Part shown: piece after piece, positions 13,990-20,981 of the stretch
How the letters are laid out: the number at the start of each line of letters is the position of its first letter
Numbering within the stretch: the first letter of the stretch is position 1
Assembly: GCA_021736505.1 (NCBI GenBank)
Contig: JAIPFU010000010.1
Location: forward strand, 1-24,857
Direction: 5' to 3'
Length of the DNA: 24,857 nt
Origin: Spirochaetia bacterium
Lineage (GTDB): Bacteria; Spirochaetota; Spirochaetia; PWKH01
The notes under the pieces: model-generated
The model's database searches: none
Told to the model about the DNA's origin: nothing
What the model saw: the letters and a program-made list of their open reading frames with translations, nothing else
Program-made: the position numbers and the translations under genes

Positions 13990-15717
13990 ATGGGTAAAAA
14001 AAATGATATCGGCAAAATGAGGATATTCTGGATCAAGGATCAGAAATCCCTCCCTCCCCGACCAGAGAATCCTGAAAGGTATCCTGAGCATGATATCCGT
14101 CACTGGTATGATCAGGAATATGCTGCTTTCTACACGCATAAAAAAAATATCCCTCAACAGCGATTTGACGACACACCGCGGGGCAAGAAGGTTATCTGCA
14201 TCTACCCGGGAAATCATCCCTACATGGACGACCTCAGGGAAGGGGCCAAAAAAGTCGCCGATATGTACGGTATTGAAACGCAGTTTTATACCACCAGCTG
14301 GGATAAACGTCTTCAGACAAAGAAAGTGGAAGACGCGATACAGAAAAGACCGGACCTGATTATCATGGTACCGGAAAATACAAATTCCTGCGAAGATCAC
14401 TATAAAAGAATCAACGAAGAGAACATACCCATTATCTGCAGTAATTCGCTGCCTGAACCCGCCGTATATCAGCATATTCTAGCCTGGACCGGTCCAGATG
14501 ACTGGGGTCAGTACCGCCTGCTCGCCCGCGAATTTGCTGAATTGATGAACTACTCCGGAAATTATGTCATTGTGCGGCACATGCCGGGAAGCTCATCATA
14601 TAACGCCCGAACCTGGGGTTTTGTGTCGGAATTAAACATCATTGCCCCGGATATCAAGCTGCTAGAAGCTGAGACATCATACCTTGATCCTCTCTTTACG
14701 GAAAAACTTGTCGGCACCTGGCTGGATAAATTCGGAGATTCAATACATGGTATTGTTAGTTCAGGGGGAAGCCCACTGCAGATGGCAATTAATAATGTCC
14801 TCATGGATTATAAGCGTGAAGATATGATACGGGTATCCGTAGGAAGCTGTGAAAAAATATTTGATATCATCCAGCAGGGGGGAGTGCATGCCGTAGCTTA
14901 CCAGACCGGAGATATGGACGGCGCTCTAGCTATGCAGACCGCTGTTGACTGGTTCAGCGGTTTTAAGATTGAACCCGTAAGATTCCTGCCCCGTTTTATT
15001 GTGACAAGGAAAAATGTCCAGGATTTTATTGAAAAAAAAGATGCCGTCCCGGTGCTGAATGACGAACTCCTGCAGAAATCCATCGAAAAAATGGATATTA
15101 AAGGGGTGGACATCTTTTTTCAGGATTTGTTTGCCTCTTTGAGCAATGTGAAATTCATCAAAGAGGAATTTGTCCGAGGCTATATCATTCAGCTTTTTTC
15201 TGTGCTGATTCAGAATTTAAAGAACAGCGGCGTGGAACTGCATGAATTTTTTGATGATTATGAAGGAATCTACAAGCATCTCTTTGATCATCAATCCATT
15301 GAGCAGTCATTTCTCTGGATACAGTCCACCGCTAAGGAGATAATTCGGCTCATGCAGAAAAAATTCTCCCAACTGAACACAGTCTTAAAAGTAATTGATT
15401 ATGTGGATAATCATTACACATCTCCCATCTCCTTAAAGACAATAGCGGATAGCTTTGACGTCTCTCCCGCCTATCTCGGTCAGCAGTTCAAAAAGGAGAA
15501 GGGAGTCAGTTTCAGTAATTATGTTAACTCCATCAGGATAGAAAAAGCATCGGACCTGCTGAAAAATACGAATCTTTCAGCAAAGGACATTGCTCTGTCC
15601 GTAGGCTTTTCTGACCACAACTATTTTTACAGGATTTATAAAAAATATACCGGCACATCCCCTACTGAATTCAGGGAGAATCTTTATCTGCAGAGAGCAG
15701 AAAATTCTCCCGATTGA
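13990..15717 (+). CDS. AraC-family regulator with a binding-protein-derived sensor domain
   Basis: A 575-residue cytosolic transcription factor. Residues about 65-345 are a ribose-type periplasmic binding domain without signal peptide. Residues 468-568 are an AraC/XylS double helix-turn-helix (I-S-L-K-T-I-A-D-S-F-D-V-S, then D-I-A-L-S-V-G-F-S-D-H-N-Y-F and Y-T-G-T-S-P-T-E-F-R). A helical linker joins them. The sensor is clearly homologous to the binding protein encoded at 17488-18672. Shared stretches include T-G-P-D-D-W-G-Q (167-174), I-V-R-H-M-P-G-S-S, and, before the domain, an H-W-[YW]-D-x-E-Y-A element. It probably senses the same ligand and activates the importer and UroD-like genes. 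No Shine-Dalgarno site precedes the ATG and the promoter is almost on top of it, so the mRNA may be leaderless; an internal ATG at codon 10 has no better site. Confidence 0.93.
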   Translation: MGKKNDIGKMRIFWIKDQKSLPPRPENPERYPEHDIRHWYDQEYAAFYTHKKNIPQQRFDDTPRGKKVICIYPGNHPYMDDLREGAKKVADMYGIETQFYTTSWDKRLQTKKVEDAIQKRPDLIIMVPENTNSCEDHYKRINEENIPIICSNSLPEPAVYQHILAWTGPDDWGQYRLLAREFAELMNYSGNYVIVRHMPGSSSYNARTWGFVSELNIIAPDIKLLEAETSYLDPLFTEKLVGTWLDKFGDSIHGIVSSGGSPLQMAINNVLMDYKREDMIRVSVGSCEKIFDIIQQGGVHAVAYQTGDMDGALAMQTAVDWFSGFKIEPVRFLPRFIVTRKNVQDFIEKKDAVPVLNDELLQKSIEKMDIKGVDIFFQDLFASLSNVKFIKEEFVRGYIIQLFSVLIQNLKNSGVELHEFFDDYEGIYKHLFDHQSIEQSFLWIQSTAKEIIRLMQKKFSQLNTVLKVIDYVDNHYTSPISLKTIADSFDVSPAYLGQQFKKEKGVSFSNYVNSIRIEKASDLLKNTNLSAKDIALSVGFSDHNYFYRIYKKYTGTSPTEFRENLYLQRAENSPD

Positions 15718-15737
15718 TCAGCGATCTGAGGATCAAT
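15713..15737. terminator. inverted repeat shared by two convergent stop codons
   Basis: ATTGATC (15713-15719) pairs with GATCAAT (15731-15737) around 11 nt. The two arms contain the stop codons of the AraC-type gene and of the convergent UroD-like gene, which are only 15 bp apart. It may serve as a bidirectional terminator, but the stem is AT-rich and no long T-run follows on either side. Confidence 0.4.
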
Positions 15738-16902
15738 GTATTTCAGGTATATCATAGGATCCCAAATTCAGGGGATACTTCCCGTAGCTTCTAATCAAAT
15801 TCAGTACATATTCATAGCGCTCCGCTGATACATTGGAGGGAACAGAATGATCTGACTGCATGATATAACCGCCACCTTTAGCAGCATTCATTTTGGTCAG
15901 AACCTCAGTTTTCAAATCTTCCAAATCTGCAGTCCCCCAATGAAGGGCATCAATATTACCGCAGAATGCAATATCATGACCAAACTTCTTCCGTTTATCG
16001 ATGACATCCATCCCGGATTTCGACTCCAGGGGATTATACACATCCAGTCCCATTTCAATCATATCAGGGAAAATATCCGTTGCATTCCCGCAGCCGTGAT
16101 AAATAACCGGCAGATTCTGTGAATGACAGTAATCAATTACTCCTTTCACACAGGGTTTGAAGAACTTACGCCACATCTTCGGAGAGAAGAGCATTCCATT
16201 AACGTAGGCGACATCACCCCAGATAACCATACCATCAAGCAGGCCGTCTGCAGCTGCAATCTGCGCTTTGCAGAGTTCAATATTGAACTCCGTAACCCTG
16301 TCAAGAAATATCTTCATTTCATCCGGGTAGAGTGCCAGCCACATAAGCATGTTTTCACTACCGATGACTCTCCAGCCGAATTCGTGACTTTCACAAACTG
16401 AGCCGTATACAGGCATTTCCGGGTGGAGGGCCTTTATCCCGTCTATCCAGGGCGGAGTATTTCGGTGAATTCGGTCCCCGACTCCGGCAATCTGGTTGTC
16501 ACCGCCGGAAAAGAAGCGACGGTCATCCCAGGGATCATCAAATGTGAATGCCAGGGCTTTCTCAATGGTATTCGTTTCAAAATGCTGGAAATAGGGCATC
16601 TCCGCCCCATCCTTATGGCGAATCACAGCTTCAAAACCGGTTTTTAAGATAACATCTTCCTCGGTCTCCTTTATCACTTCAAAGGATTTGATGTGCGGAT
16701 CCATATTGGGCATGGTGCAGATCCAGTCCAAGTCGTAGTACTGATAGGGTGAGGCATCCTTGGGCAGGCCCAGCTCCTCCTGCCAGCGGGCTATGAAGGA
16801 GGACCAGAAAAAGTCGCTTACAGGCACCTGATCTCCTTCTTTATGATTAATAGCATTATTCATGCGGTTCAGCTTTTTTCTGCAGTTCCTGCTCCGTTCC
16901 AT
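15733..16902 (-). CDS. UroD-superfamily protein (corrinoid methyltransferase MtaA-like)
   Basis: A 389-residue cytosolic TIM-barrel protein of the uroporphyrinogen decarboxylase/methyltransferase superfamily. It lacks obvious UroD haem-pathway hallmarks. It has an H-G-C-G-N element (His269, Cys271), the H-x-C pair that binds zinc in MtaA-type methylcobamide:thiol methyltransferases, and F-C-G-N-I-D-A further on. D-G-M-V-I-W-G-D-V-A-Y-V-N-G-M-L-F-S-P-K-M-W is typical of the superfamily. The start has GGAG 8 bases upstream. It is the last gene of the importer group, 138 bp after the RhaM-like gene. By superfamily knowledge it could move a methyl group to or from a corrinoid protein, but many sugar-locus UroD-like proteins have no proven function. 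Position suggests a role in breakdown of the imported compound. Confidence 0.87.
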   Translation of the reverse strand: MERSRNCRKKLNRMNNAINHKEGDQVPVSDFFWSSFIARWQEELGLPKDASPYQYYDLDWICTMPNMDPHIKSFEVIKETEEDVILKTGFEAVIRHKDGAEMPYFQHFETNTIEKALAFTFDDPWDDRRFFSGGDNQIAGVGDRIHRNTPPWIDGIKALHPEMPVYGSVCESHEFGWRVIGSENMLMWLALYPDEMKIFLDRVTEFNIELCKAQIAAADGLLDGMVIWGDVAYVNGMLFSPKMWRKFFKPCVKGVIDYCHSQNLPVIYHGCGNATDIFPDMIEMGLDVYNPLESKSGMDVIDKRKKFGHDIAFCGNIDALHWGTADLEDLKTEVLTKMNAAKGGGYIMQSDHSVPSNVSAERYEYVLNLIRSYGKYPLNLGSYDIPEIH

Positions 16903-16991
16903 TACTCACTCTCCAAATTCATCTTTTTTGAATATGATTATTTCTGATCTAAACAAGCTTGGATCATTCAAATCAAATTTCCGGTGTTTTC

Positions 16992-17051
16992 TAATCGAAC
17001 TTAATCGAATTTAATCGAATTTAATCGGGCTTAATCGAATTTAATCGAGGT
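16992..17051. repeat. 10-bp tandem repeat, six copies
   Basis: Six head-to-tail units of the form TAATCGAATT run from 16992 to 17051, with variants AACT, GGCT and AGGT in the last bases. The right-most unit overlaps the last codons and stop of the RhaM-like gene. On the minus-strand transcript the array fills part of the gap before the UroD-like gene. The 10-bp period puts every copy on the same face of the helix, but duplication by slippage from the gene's 3' end is the simplest origin. Confidence 0.93.
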
Positions 17052-17364
17052 GATACACCTCTTTCATTTCCGCCCACCACTCGCCCTCTTTCCTCGTTTC
17101 CAAGGGACGCTGCATGGGTTTCATGATAGCCCACCACTCCTGAGTCTTAGGGTCATCCGCCATTTTCTGCATATCCGCATCAAAATCGTCTCCGACATAC
17201 TCAAAATAGGAAAAGAGATAATCATCCTTCAGATATATGGAATAATTTGTGATATTGCACTCTCTAATTTTTTGATTTATCTCAGGCCATGGATTTGCAT
17301 GGTACTGCATATATGAGTTTATAGAGTCAGGATCCACTTTAATAACTTGACCGAATCGTTTCAT
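17041..17364 (-). CDS. L-rhamnose mutarotase-like protein (RhaM family)
   Basis: A 107-residue dimeric alpha/beta-barrel-type protein of the RhaM family, which interconverts alpha and beta anomers of L-rhamnose or related sugars in the cytosol. Visible features are G-Q-V-I-K-V-D-P, Y-H-A-N-P-W-P-E-I with the likely catalytic His, the Y-S-I-Y-L-K-D-D-Y-L-F-S-Y-F-E-Y strands, and the C-terminal E-W-W-A-I-M-K-P-M-Q. The length equals the family norm when starting at 17364 (M-K-R-F-G-Q). An ATG three codons earlier (17373) has AAGG directly against it and is less likely. It sits between the binding-protein gene and the UroD-like gene. Rhamnose itself is not proven; family members near other importers are thought to act on other deoxy- or modified sugars. 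Confidence 0.88.
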   Translation of the reverse strand: MKRFGQVIKVDPDSINSYMQYHANPWPEINQKIRECNITNYSIYLKDDYLFSYFEYVGDDFDADMQKMADDPKTQEWWAIMKPMQRPLETRKEGEWWAEMKEVYHLD

Positions 17365-17407
17365 TTCTTTCATCCTTCTTTACATGGTTTTTCGCAAGCA
17401 TAGCAGC

Positions 17408-17431
17408 AGGAAGACGCACATGCGCCTTCCT
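17408..17431 (-). other. intercistronic hairpin after the second binding-protein gene
   Basis: AGGAAG-A-CGCA pairs with TGCG-C-CTTCCT: an approximately 11-bp stem with one G-U pair in the minus transcript and a 4-nt or smaller loop. It lies between the binding-protein stop (17488) and the RhaM-like start. No T-run follows, so an mRNA-stabilising role is likelier than termination. A 14-bp near-repeat (17447-17460, 17461-17474) adjoins it. Confidence 0.6.
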
Positions 17432-17487
17432 AGCTGATAATTACTGGTCTATCAAACCTGATCTATCAATCCTGATGAACAGCATTC

Positions 17488-18672
17488 TTACCACTGAGCG
17501 GGCATAAAATCGTCTACATCGGACTGGGTAATGATATGCTTGGGCAGATAATTTACTGGAGGAATGTCCTCACCATTAAACCATTCAACGGCGGTGTAGA
17601 GTGCAATCGCACCATCACCTTCAGCAGACTGATAGGTAATTGCTTCAGCGTCCCCTGCTTTAACAGAATCCATTCCTGTTTTACTGTTACCAGCAGCGGC
17701 AATAACAATATCTTCTCGACCTGCATTCTCAATTGCTTCCAGGGTTCCTGTCATGGAGAAACCGTCTCCAGCTAAGATCAAACCATTGAGCTCATCACCA
17801 TATTTAGTTATCCATGCGGATACAAGCTGCATCGTTCCTTCTGCTTCAAGATTTGCTGTATCCATATCAAGAAGCTCCATATCCGGTGCATATTCTTTCA
17901 GCTCAGTAATAGGAGCATAGGTTCTGGCGAAAAAGGGAGAAGAACCTGGCATATGTCTTACAATTGCATAACCGCCTTCCTTGCCTAATCTATCTGCAAA
18001 TCTTCTTGCAAGCAGTCTGAACTGACCCCAGTCATCGGGTCCTGTCCAAGCCAGGCAGTACTTCATAGCTTCATCCACCGGAATGGTGTTGGAAGTGATT
18101 ACAGGGATATCCGCCTGGTTTATCTTTCTCAGAAGCGGTGTACATGCCGTAGCATCAACAGGAGCAAAGATAATCATATCCGGACGTTCATTAATAGCCT
18201 GGCTGGTCTGCTGAGACTGCAGATCCTGGTTCCAGTTTGAATTAAAAATCTTGACTTCCATATCATAAGCTTCAGCAATAGCCTTGAAGCCGTTTACATA
18301 GGCAGTCCAGTATGGGTGATCTCCCGCTTTCATGAGAACTACTTTCTTACCAATAGCCCCATCTCCAGGAGATTTCGGCTGCGATACTTTTTCAGTTGTC
18401 CATCCGGCGTATTCGATATCCCACCAATGACCGGCATCATCTTCAGGCAGTGCTGAAGGATCGCTGGGACGCTCAGGTACATCCTTGGGTTCTCCGGGCA
18501 GAATCAGCGGCTGACCGTCTGAACCCATCAACGAGAACACATCTACTTCCAGTGATTTTTCCAGATTGCCTTCTCCCGCAGCTGCTTCTTCCTGATCCCC
18601 TGCAGCAAATACCAGAGCTGCCGTCAAAGCGAACATACAAGCTAAGAGTATAGCTTTTCTCATTTTCATCAT
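17488..18672 (-). CDS. ribose-type ABC importer solute-binding protein
   Basis: A 394-residue secreted binding protein of the Peripla_BP_4 (RbsB-like) group. The signal peptide is M-R-K-A-I-L-L, a hydrophobic core and V-F-A-A-G, followed by acidic D-Q-E-E; no lipobox Cys. A stretch of about 80 residues precedes the binding domain and contains H-W-W-D-I-E-Y-A. The domain begins at G-K-K-V-V-L-M-K-A-G-D-H-P-Y-W and includes T-G-P-D-D-W-G-Q (about 210) and I-V-R-H-M-P-G-S-S. These elements recur in the sensor of the AraC-type regulator next door. AGGAGG precedes the two adjacent ATGs (18672, 18669); spacing favours the second. A 231-bp gap separates it from the upstream permease, so it may have its own promoter. 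The ligand is unknown, probably a modified monosaccharide given the RhaM-like gene. Confidence 0.94.
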   Translation of the reverse strand: MMKMRKAILLACMFALTAALVFAAGDQEEAAAGEGNLEKSLEVDVFSLMGSDGQPLILPGEPKDVPERPSDPSALPEDDAGHWWDIEYAGWTTEKVSQPKSPGDGAIGKKVVLMKAGDHPYWTAYVNGFKAIAEAYDMEVKIFNSNWNQDLQSQQTSQAINERPDMIIFAPVDATACTPLLRKINQADIPVITSNTIPVDEAMKYCLAWTGPDDWGQFRLLARRFADRLGKEGGYAIVRHMPGSSPFFARTYAPITELKEYAPDMELLDMDTANLEAEGTMQLVSAWITKYGDELNGLILAGDGFSMTGTLEAIENAGREDIVIAAAGNSKTGMDSVKAGDAEAITYQSAEGDGAIALYTAVEWFNGEDIPPVNYLPKHIITQSDVDDFMPAQW

Positions 18673-18690
18673 AGTTCCTCCTGTTTTTTA

Positions 18691-18705
18691 CTCTATAATA
18701 TAGAG
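18691..18705. promoter_or_regulatory. 15-bp palindrome before the binding-protein gene
   Basis: CTCTATAATATAGAG is a perfect dyad with 7-bp arms, 18 bp upstream of the binding-protein start. It could be an operator or a weak 5' hairpin, and it contains -10-like TATA sequences. I do not find a matching -35 box. Confidence 0.4.
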
Positions 18706-18803
18706 CATTTTTTCAAATTTTCTTTTATACGTATTCCCTCTTTTGTGAAGGAAGGTATCCCTTGTGTTTTTTCAGTGAAACCTCTTTTTTCCTGTATACG
18801 GTG

Positions 18804-18837
18804 TCACAAAACTTTGTGATGGGCTCTTGAACAGCCC
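18804..18837. promoter_or_regulatory. two adjacent inverted repeats in the permease/binding-protein gap
   Basis: TCACAAA-AC-TTTGTGA (18804-18819) is a perfect 7-bp-arm dyad. GGGCT (18821-18825) pairs with AGCCC (18833-18837) next to it. They lie in the 231-bp gap between the last permease gene and the binding-protein gene. They could be an operator plus a partial terminator. The dyad is not a CRP site, whose half-sites are in the opposite order. Confidence 0.45.
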
Positions 18838-18903
18838 GAAGACGCCGTTTTCAGTCTTTCTACATAGTCAAAATTGCTCTACCACTAAACTTTATGCCAG
18901 CAT

Positions 18904-19941
18904 TCAAGCTTTACTCTTCTCCAATTCCTGGAGAAGATTCGGCCGCTGCCCCTTGAGAAGATTCTTCTTATAAACCGTATAGGCCTCATACAGGACAACG
19001 AGCGCTAGGATAATCCCATTAACAAACATCTGGACTTCAAAACCCAGGCCGAAACAGCCAATTCCATTATTGACGCTTATCAGAACAAGTACCCCGAAAA
19101 AGGATTTTACAATATCACCCTTTCCTCCTGTTATAAGAGTTCCACCGATAATGACAGCAGCGATGACCTGCAGCAGGGTCTTATTCCCGAGGATGGCATA
19201 GGAGGTTACGGAAGCGAGCTTCATTGCAAACAAGGCACCACCCACCGCTGCGAGACCATCACAAATAATAAATCCAATGATGATATACCTGTCCCTGTTC
19301 AAGCCCGCCAGCCATGCTGTCTCAGAGTTGCCTCCCACTACAAAAAAACCTTTGCCAAAACGTGTTCTTGTCATCATAAGTGCAAACAAAAGCACTATCG
19401 CTATGGTTATCAAAGAAAGGGGAGTAAAAATCCACAAGATCTCACGTTCCAGCATATCTGCCACGCGAAAATCATTGACAGCCTTTGATCCGCCGTCACT
19501 GTAGAGGTGCATAAGTCCAAAGGTAATGATCTGTGTCCCCAAGGTGACGATGAAAGAGTTTATTTTAGCCTTTGAAACGAGCAGTCCGTTAACTAATCCA
19601 ACCATTACTCCTGAGCCTGCGGCGGCAAGAAAACTCCCGGTCCATCCTAGGGACGGTTGAAGTCCTATACACAGCATCCCGGATAACATCAGAACTGCAC
19701 CGATGGATAAGTCCAGTTGTCCCAGAATAAAAATAATGGTAAAGCCCACGGCGCAAATTGCGGAAAGGCTCGCTCCTGTCAGGATTGTGCGAAAATTATA
19801 TATTGAGAAAAAATTCGGGGCAAATACAGAGAGGCCGAGGAATAGAAAGACAAGCATGGCCAGAGCTCTGTGTTCATTTAATGTATGCCCCAGATTTTTC
19901 CTTGCGGCGGAACTGGATATTGGTTTTTCACTATTAGGCAT
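18904..19941 (-). CDS. ribose-type ABC importer permease (RbsC-like), second
   Basis: A 345-residue inner-membrane permease of the CUT2 family with 8-10 hydrophobic segments, the first starting near residue 28. Family landmarks are G-A-S-L-S-A-I-C-A-V-G-F-T, Q-L-D-L-S-I-G-A-V (the D-L-S-x-G signature), G-L-V-N-G-L-L-V-S-K, I-N-S-F-I-V-T-L-G-T, and I-I-G-G-T-L-I-T-G-G-K-G. It has GGGGA 6 bases before the start, which overlaps the stop of the other permease by 8 bp. The two permeases are different proteins, so a heterodimeric channel is likely. Confidence 0.94.
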   Translation of the reverse strand: MPNSEKPISSSAARKNLGHTLNEHRALAMLVFLFLGLSVFAPNFFSIYNFRTILTGASLSAICAVGFTIIFILGQLDLSIGAVLMLSGMLCIGLQPSLGWTGSFLAAAGSGVMVGLVNGLLVSKAKINSFIVTLGTQIITFGLMHLYSDGGSKAVNDFRVADMLEREILWIFTPLSLITIAIVLLFALMMTRTRFGKGFFVVGGNSETAWLAGLNRDRYIIIGFIICDGLAAVGGALFAMKLASVTSYAILGNKTLLQVIAAVIIGGTLITGGKGDIVKSFFGVLVLISVNNGIGCFGLGFEVQMFVNGIILALVVLYEAYTVYKKNLLKGQRPNLLQELEKSKA

Positions 19942-20965
19942 AATCTTTCCCCTGTTTTCTCAGCTGATACTGATGGATTCCCACCACCAGGATAAAAATA
20001 GTTCCTGTGACAATATTCTGCTGAAAGGTGTTCACTCCCATAAATGTCAGGATATTCGTCATCAAACCAATCACCAGAACACCTCCAAAGACTCCGAACA
20101 TGGATCCCTTTCCACCGCTCTGCATCATGCCGCCCAGGACAACCGCGGTTACCGCTTTAAAGTCATAGCCCTGTCCAAGGTAGAAGACTCCCAGTTTATT
20201 CATACTGGTTATAAAAATACCGCCGATGGATGCGCATAAAGCAGTTACAATGAAATTCAGCAGGATCACTTTTGTCACATTCACACCCGTGCTTCTTGCT
20301 ACATCCCGTGAGGAACCAACAAGTTTAGTCTGCAGCCCGAACTTTGTCCGTGTAAAAACAAACTGCAGAATAAGGAACATGGCAATCATAACAACAACAA
20401 TCAGGGGAACAGGCCCGATATCCGTTCTGAATATGGCAATAAAATGTTCCGCGATGGCTGAATCTTTGCCGCTGGTTTCAAGTACCTGATCAGGATACAG
20501 CTGGCTGTTACTCCAGGCAAAGCGCATGAAGCCTTCCATAAAATAGGCCACAGCCAGTGTCCAGAGGATCGGATTTGCATCAAGCTTCCCAATAACAAGC
20601 CCATTCAGCGCCCCGATCAGCATCCCGGCTAAAAGTCCGAGAATTATGGCAGGGACCAGGCCCCAGGGCAGCATCGCCACGGTAATAATTCCGGAAAAAG
20701 CCATATACGACGGAATAGCCAGGTCAGCAAGGTTACCATTGTATACGACAAAAGCCATACCGCAGGAAGCTATTCCCAGAAGGGCTACCGCCCTCAGAAT
20801 ATTCATAAAATTTGAACCGGTAAGAAAATTCGGCGATACAAATACCCCGATAATCAGCAGAATACCTGCTATGACATAAATTCCGGCTTTCTCATAAACT
20901 CGTCCCAGCATATTCTGCCGATTTCTGTTGAACCGATCAGAATTTACTTCACTTTTCCCCGGCAT
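19934..20965 (-). CDS. ribose-type ABC importer permease (RbsC-like), first
   Basis: An inner-membrane CUT2 permease of about 343 residues. It shows L-G-I-A-S-C-G-M-A-F, N-L-A-D-L-A-I-P-S in place of the usual D-L-S-x-G signature, G-A-L-N-G-L-V-I-G-K-L-D-A-N-P-I-L-W-T-L, and V-V-L-G-G-M-M-Q-S-G-G-K-G. I place the start at 20965, which has GGAG 8 bases upstream and follows the ATPase stop by 16 bp. ATGs at 21004 and 21013 would overlap the ATPase gene by 23-32 bp; 21004 also has a possible GGGG site, so the start is not settled. The altered signature may mean an unusual substrate or simply an asymmetric partner. Confidence 0.92.
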   Translation of the reverse strand: MPGKSEVNSDRFNRNRQNMLGRVYEKAGIYVIAGILLIIGVFVSPNFLTGSNFMNILRAVALLGIASCGMAFVVYNGNLADLAIPSYMAFSGIITVAMLPWGLVPAIILGLLAGMLIGALNGLVIGKLDANPILWTLAVAYFMEGFMRFAWSNSQLYPDQVLETSGKDSAIAEHFIAIFRTDIGPVPLIVVVMIAMFLILQFVFTRTKFGLQTKLVGSSRDVARSTGVNVTKVILLNFIVTALCASIGGIFITSMNKLGVFYLGQGYDFKAVTAVVLGGMMQSGGKGSMFGVFGGVLVIGLMTNILTFMGVNTFQQNIVTGTIFILVVGIHQYQLRKQGKDYA

Positions 20966-20981
20966 CCCAGTTTCTCCGTTT

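Noticed and set aside
14484..14497. 14-bp perfect palindrome CTGGACCGGTCCAG
   Set aside because: It encodes the conserved T-G-P-D-D-W region of the regulator, and the flanks do not match the LacI operators; probably coding chance.
16630..16645. Operator-like AAAACCGGTTTT in the UroD-like gene at 15733
   Set aside because: It shares only the CCGG-centred core with the two operators and lacks the TGA and ACAT flanks; inside coding sequence, no promoter nearby.
16992..17051. Possible CRISPR array
   Set aside because: Repeats are contiguous 10-bp units without spacers and no cas gene is present; the same holds for the other arrays.
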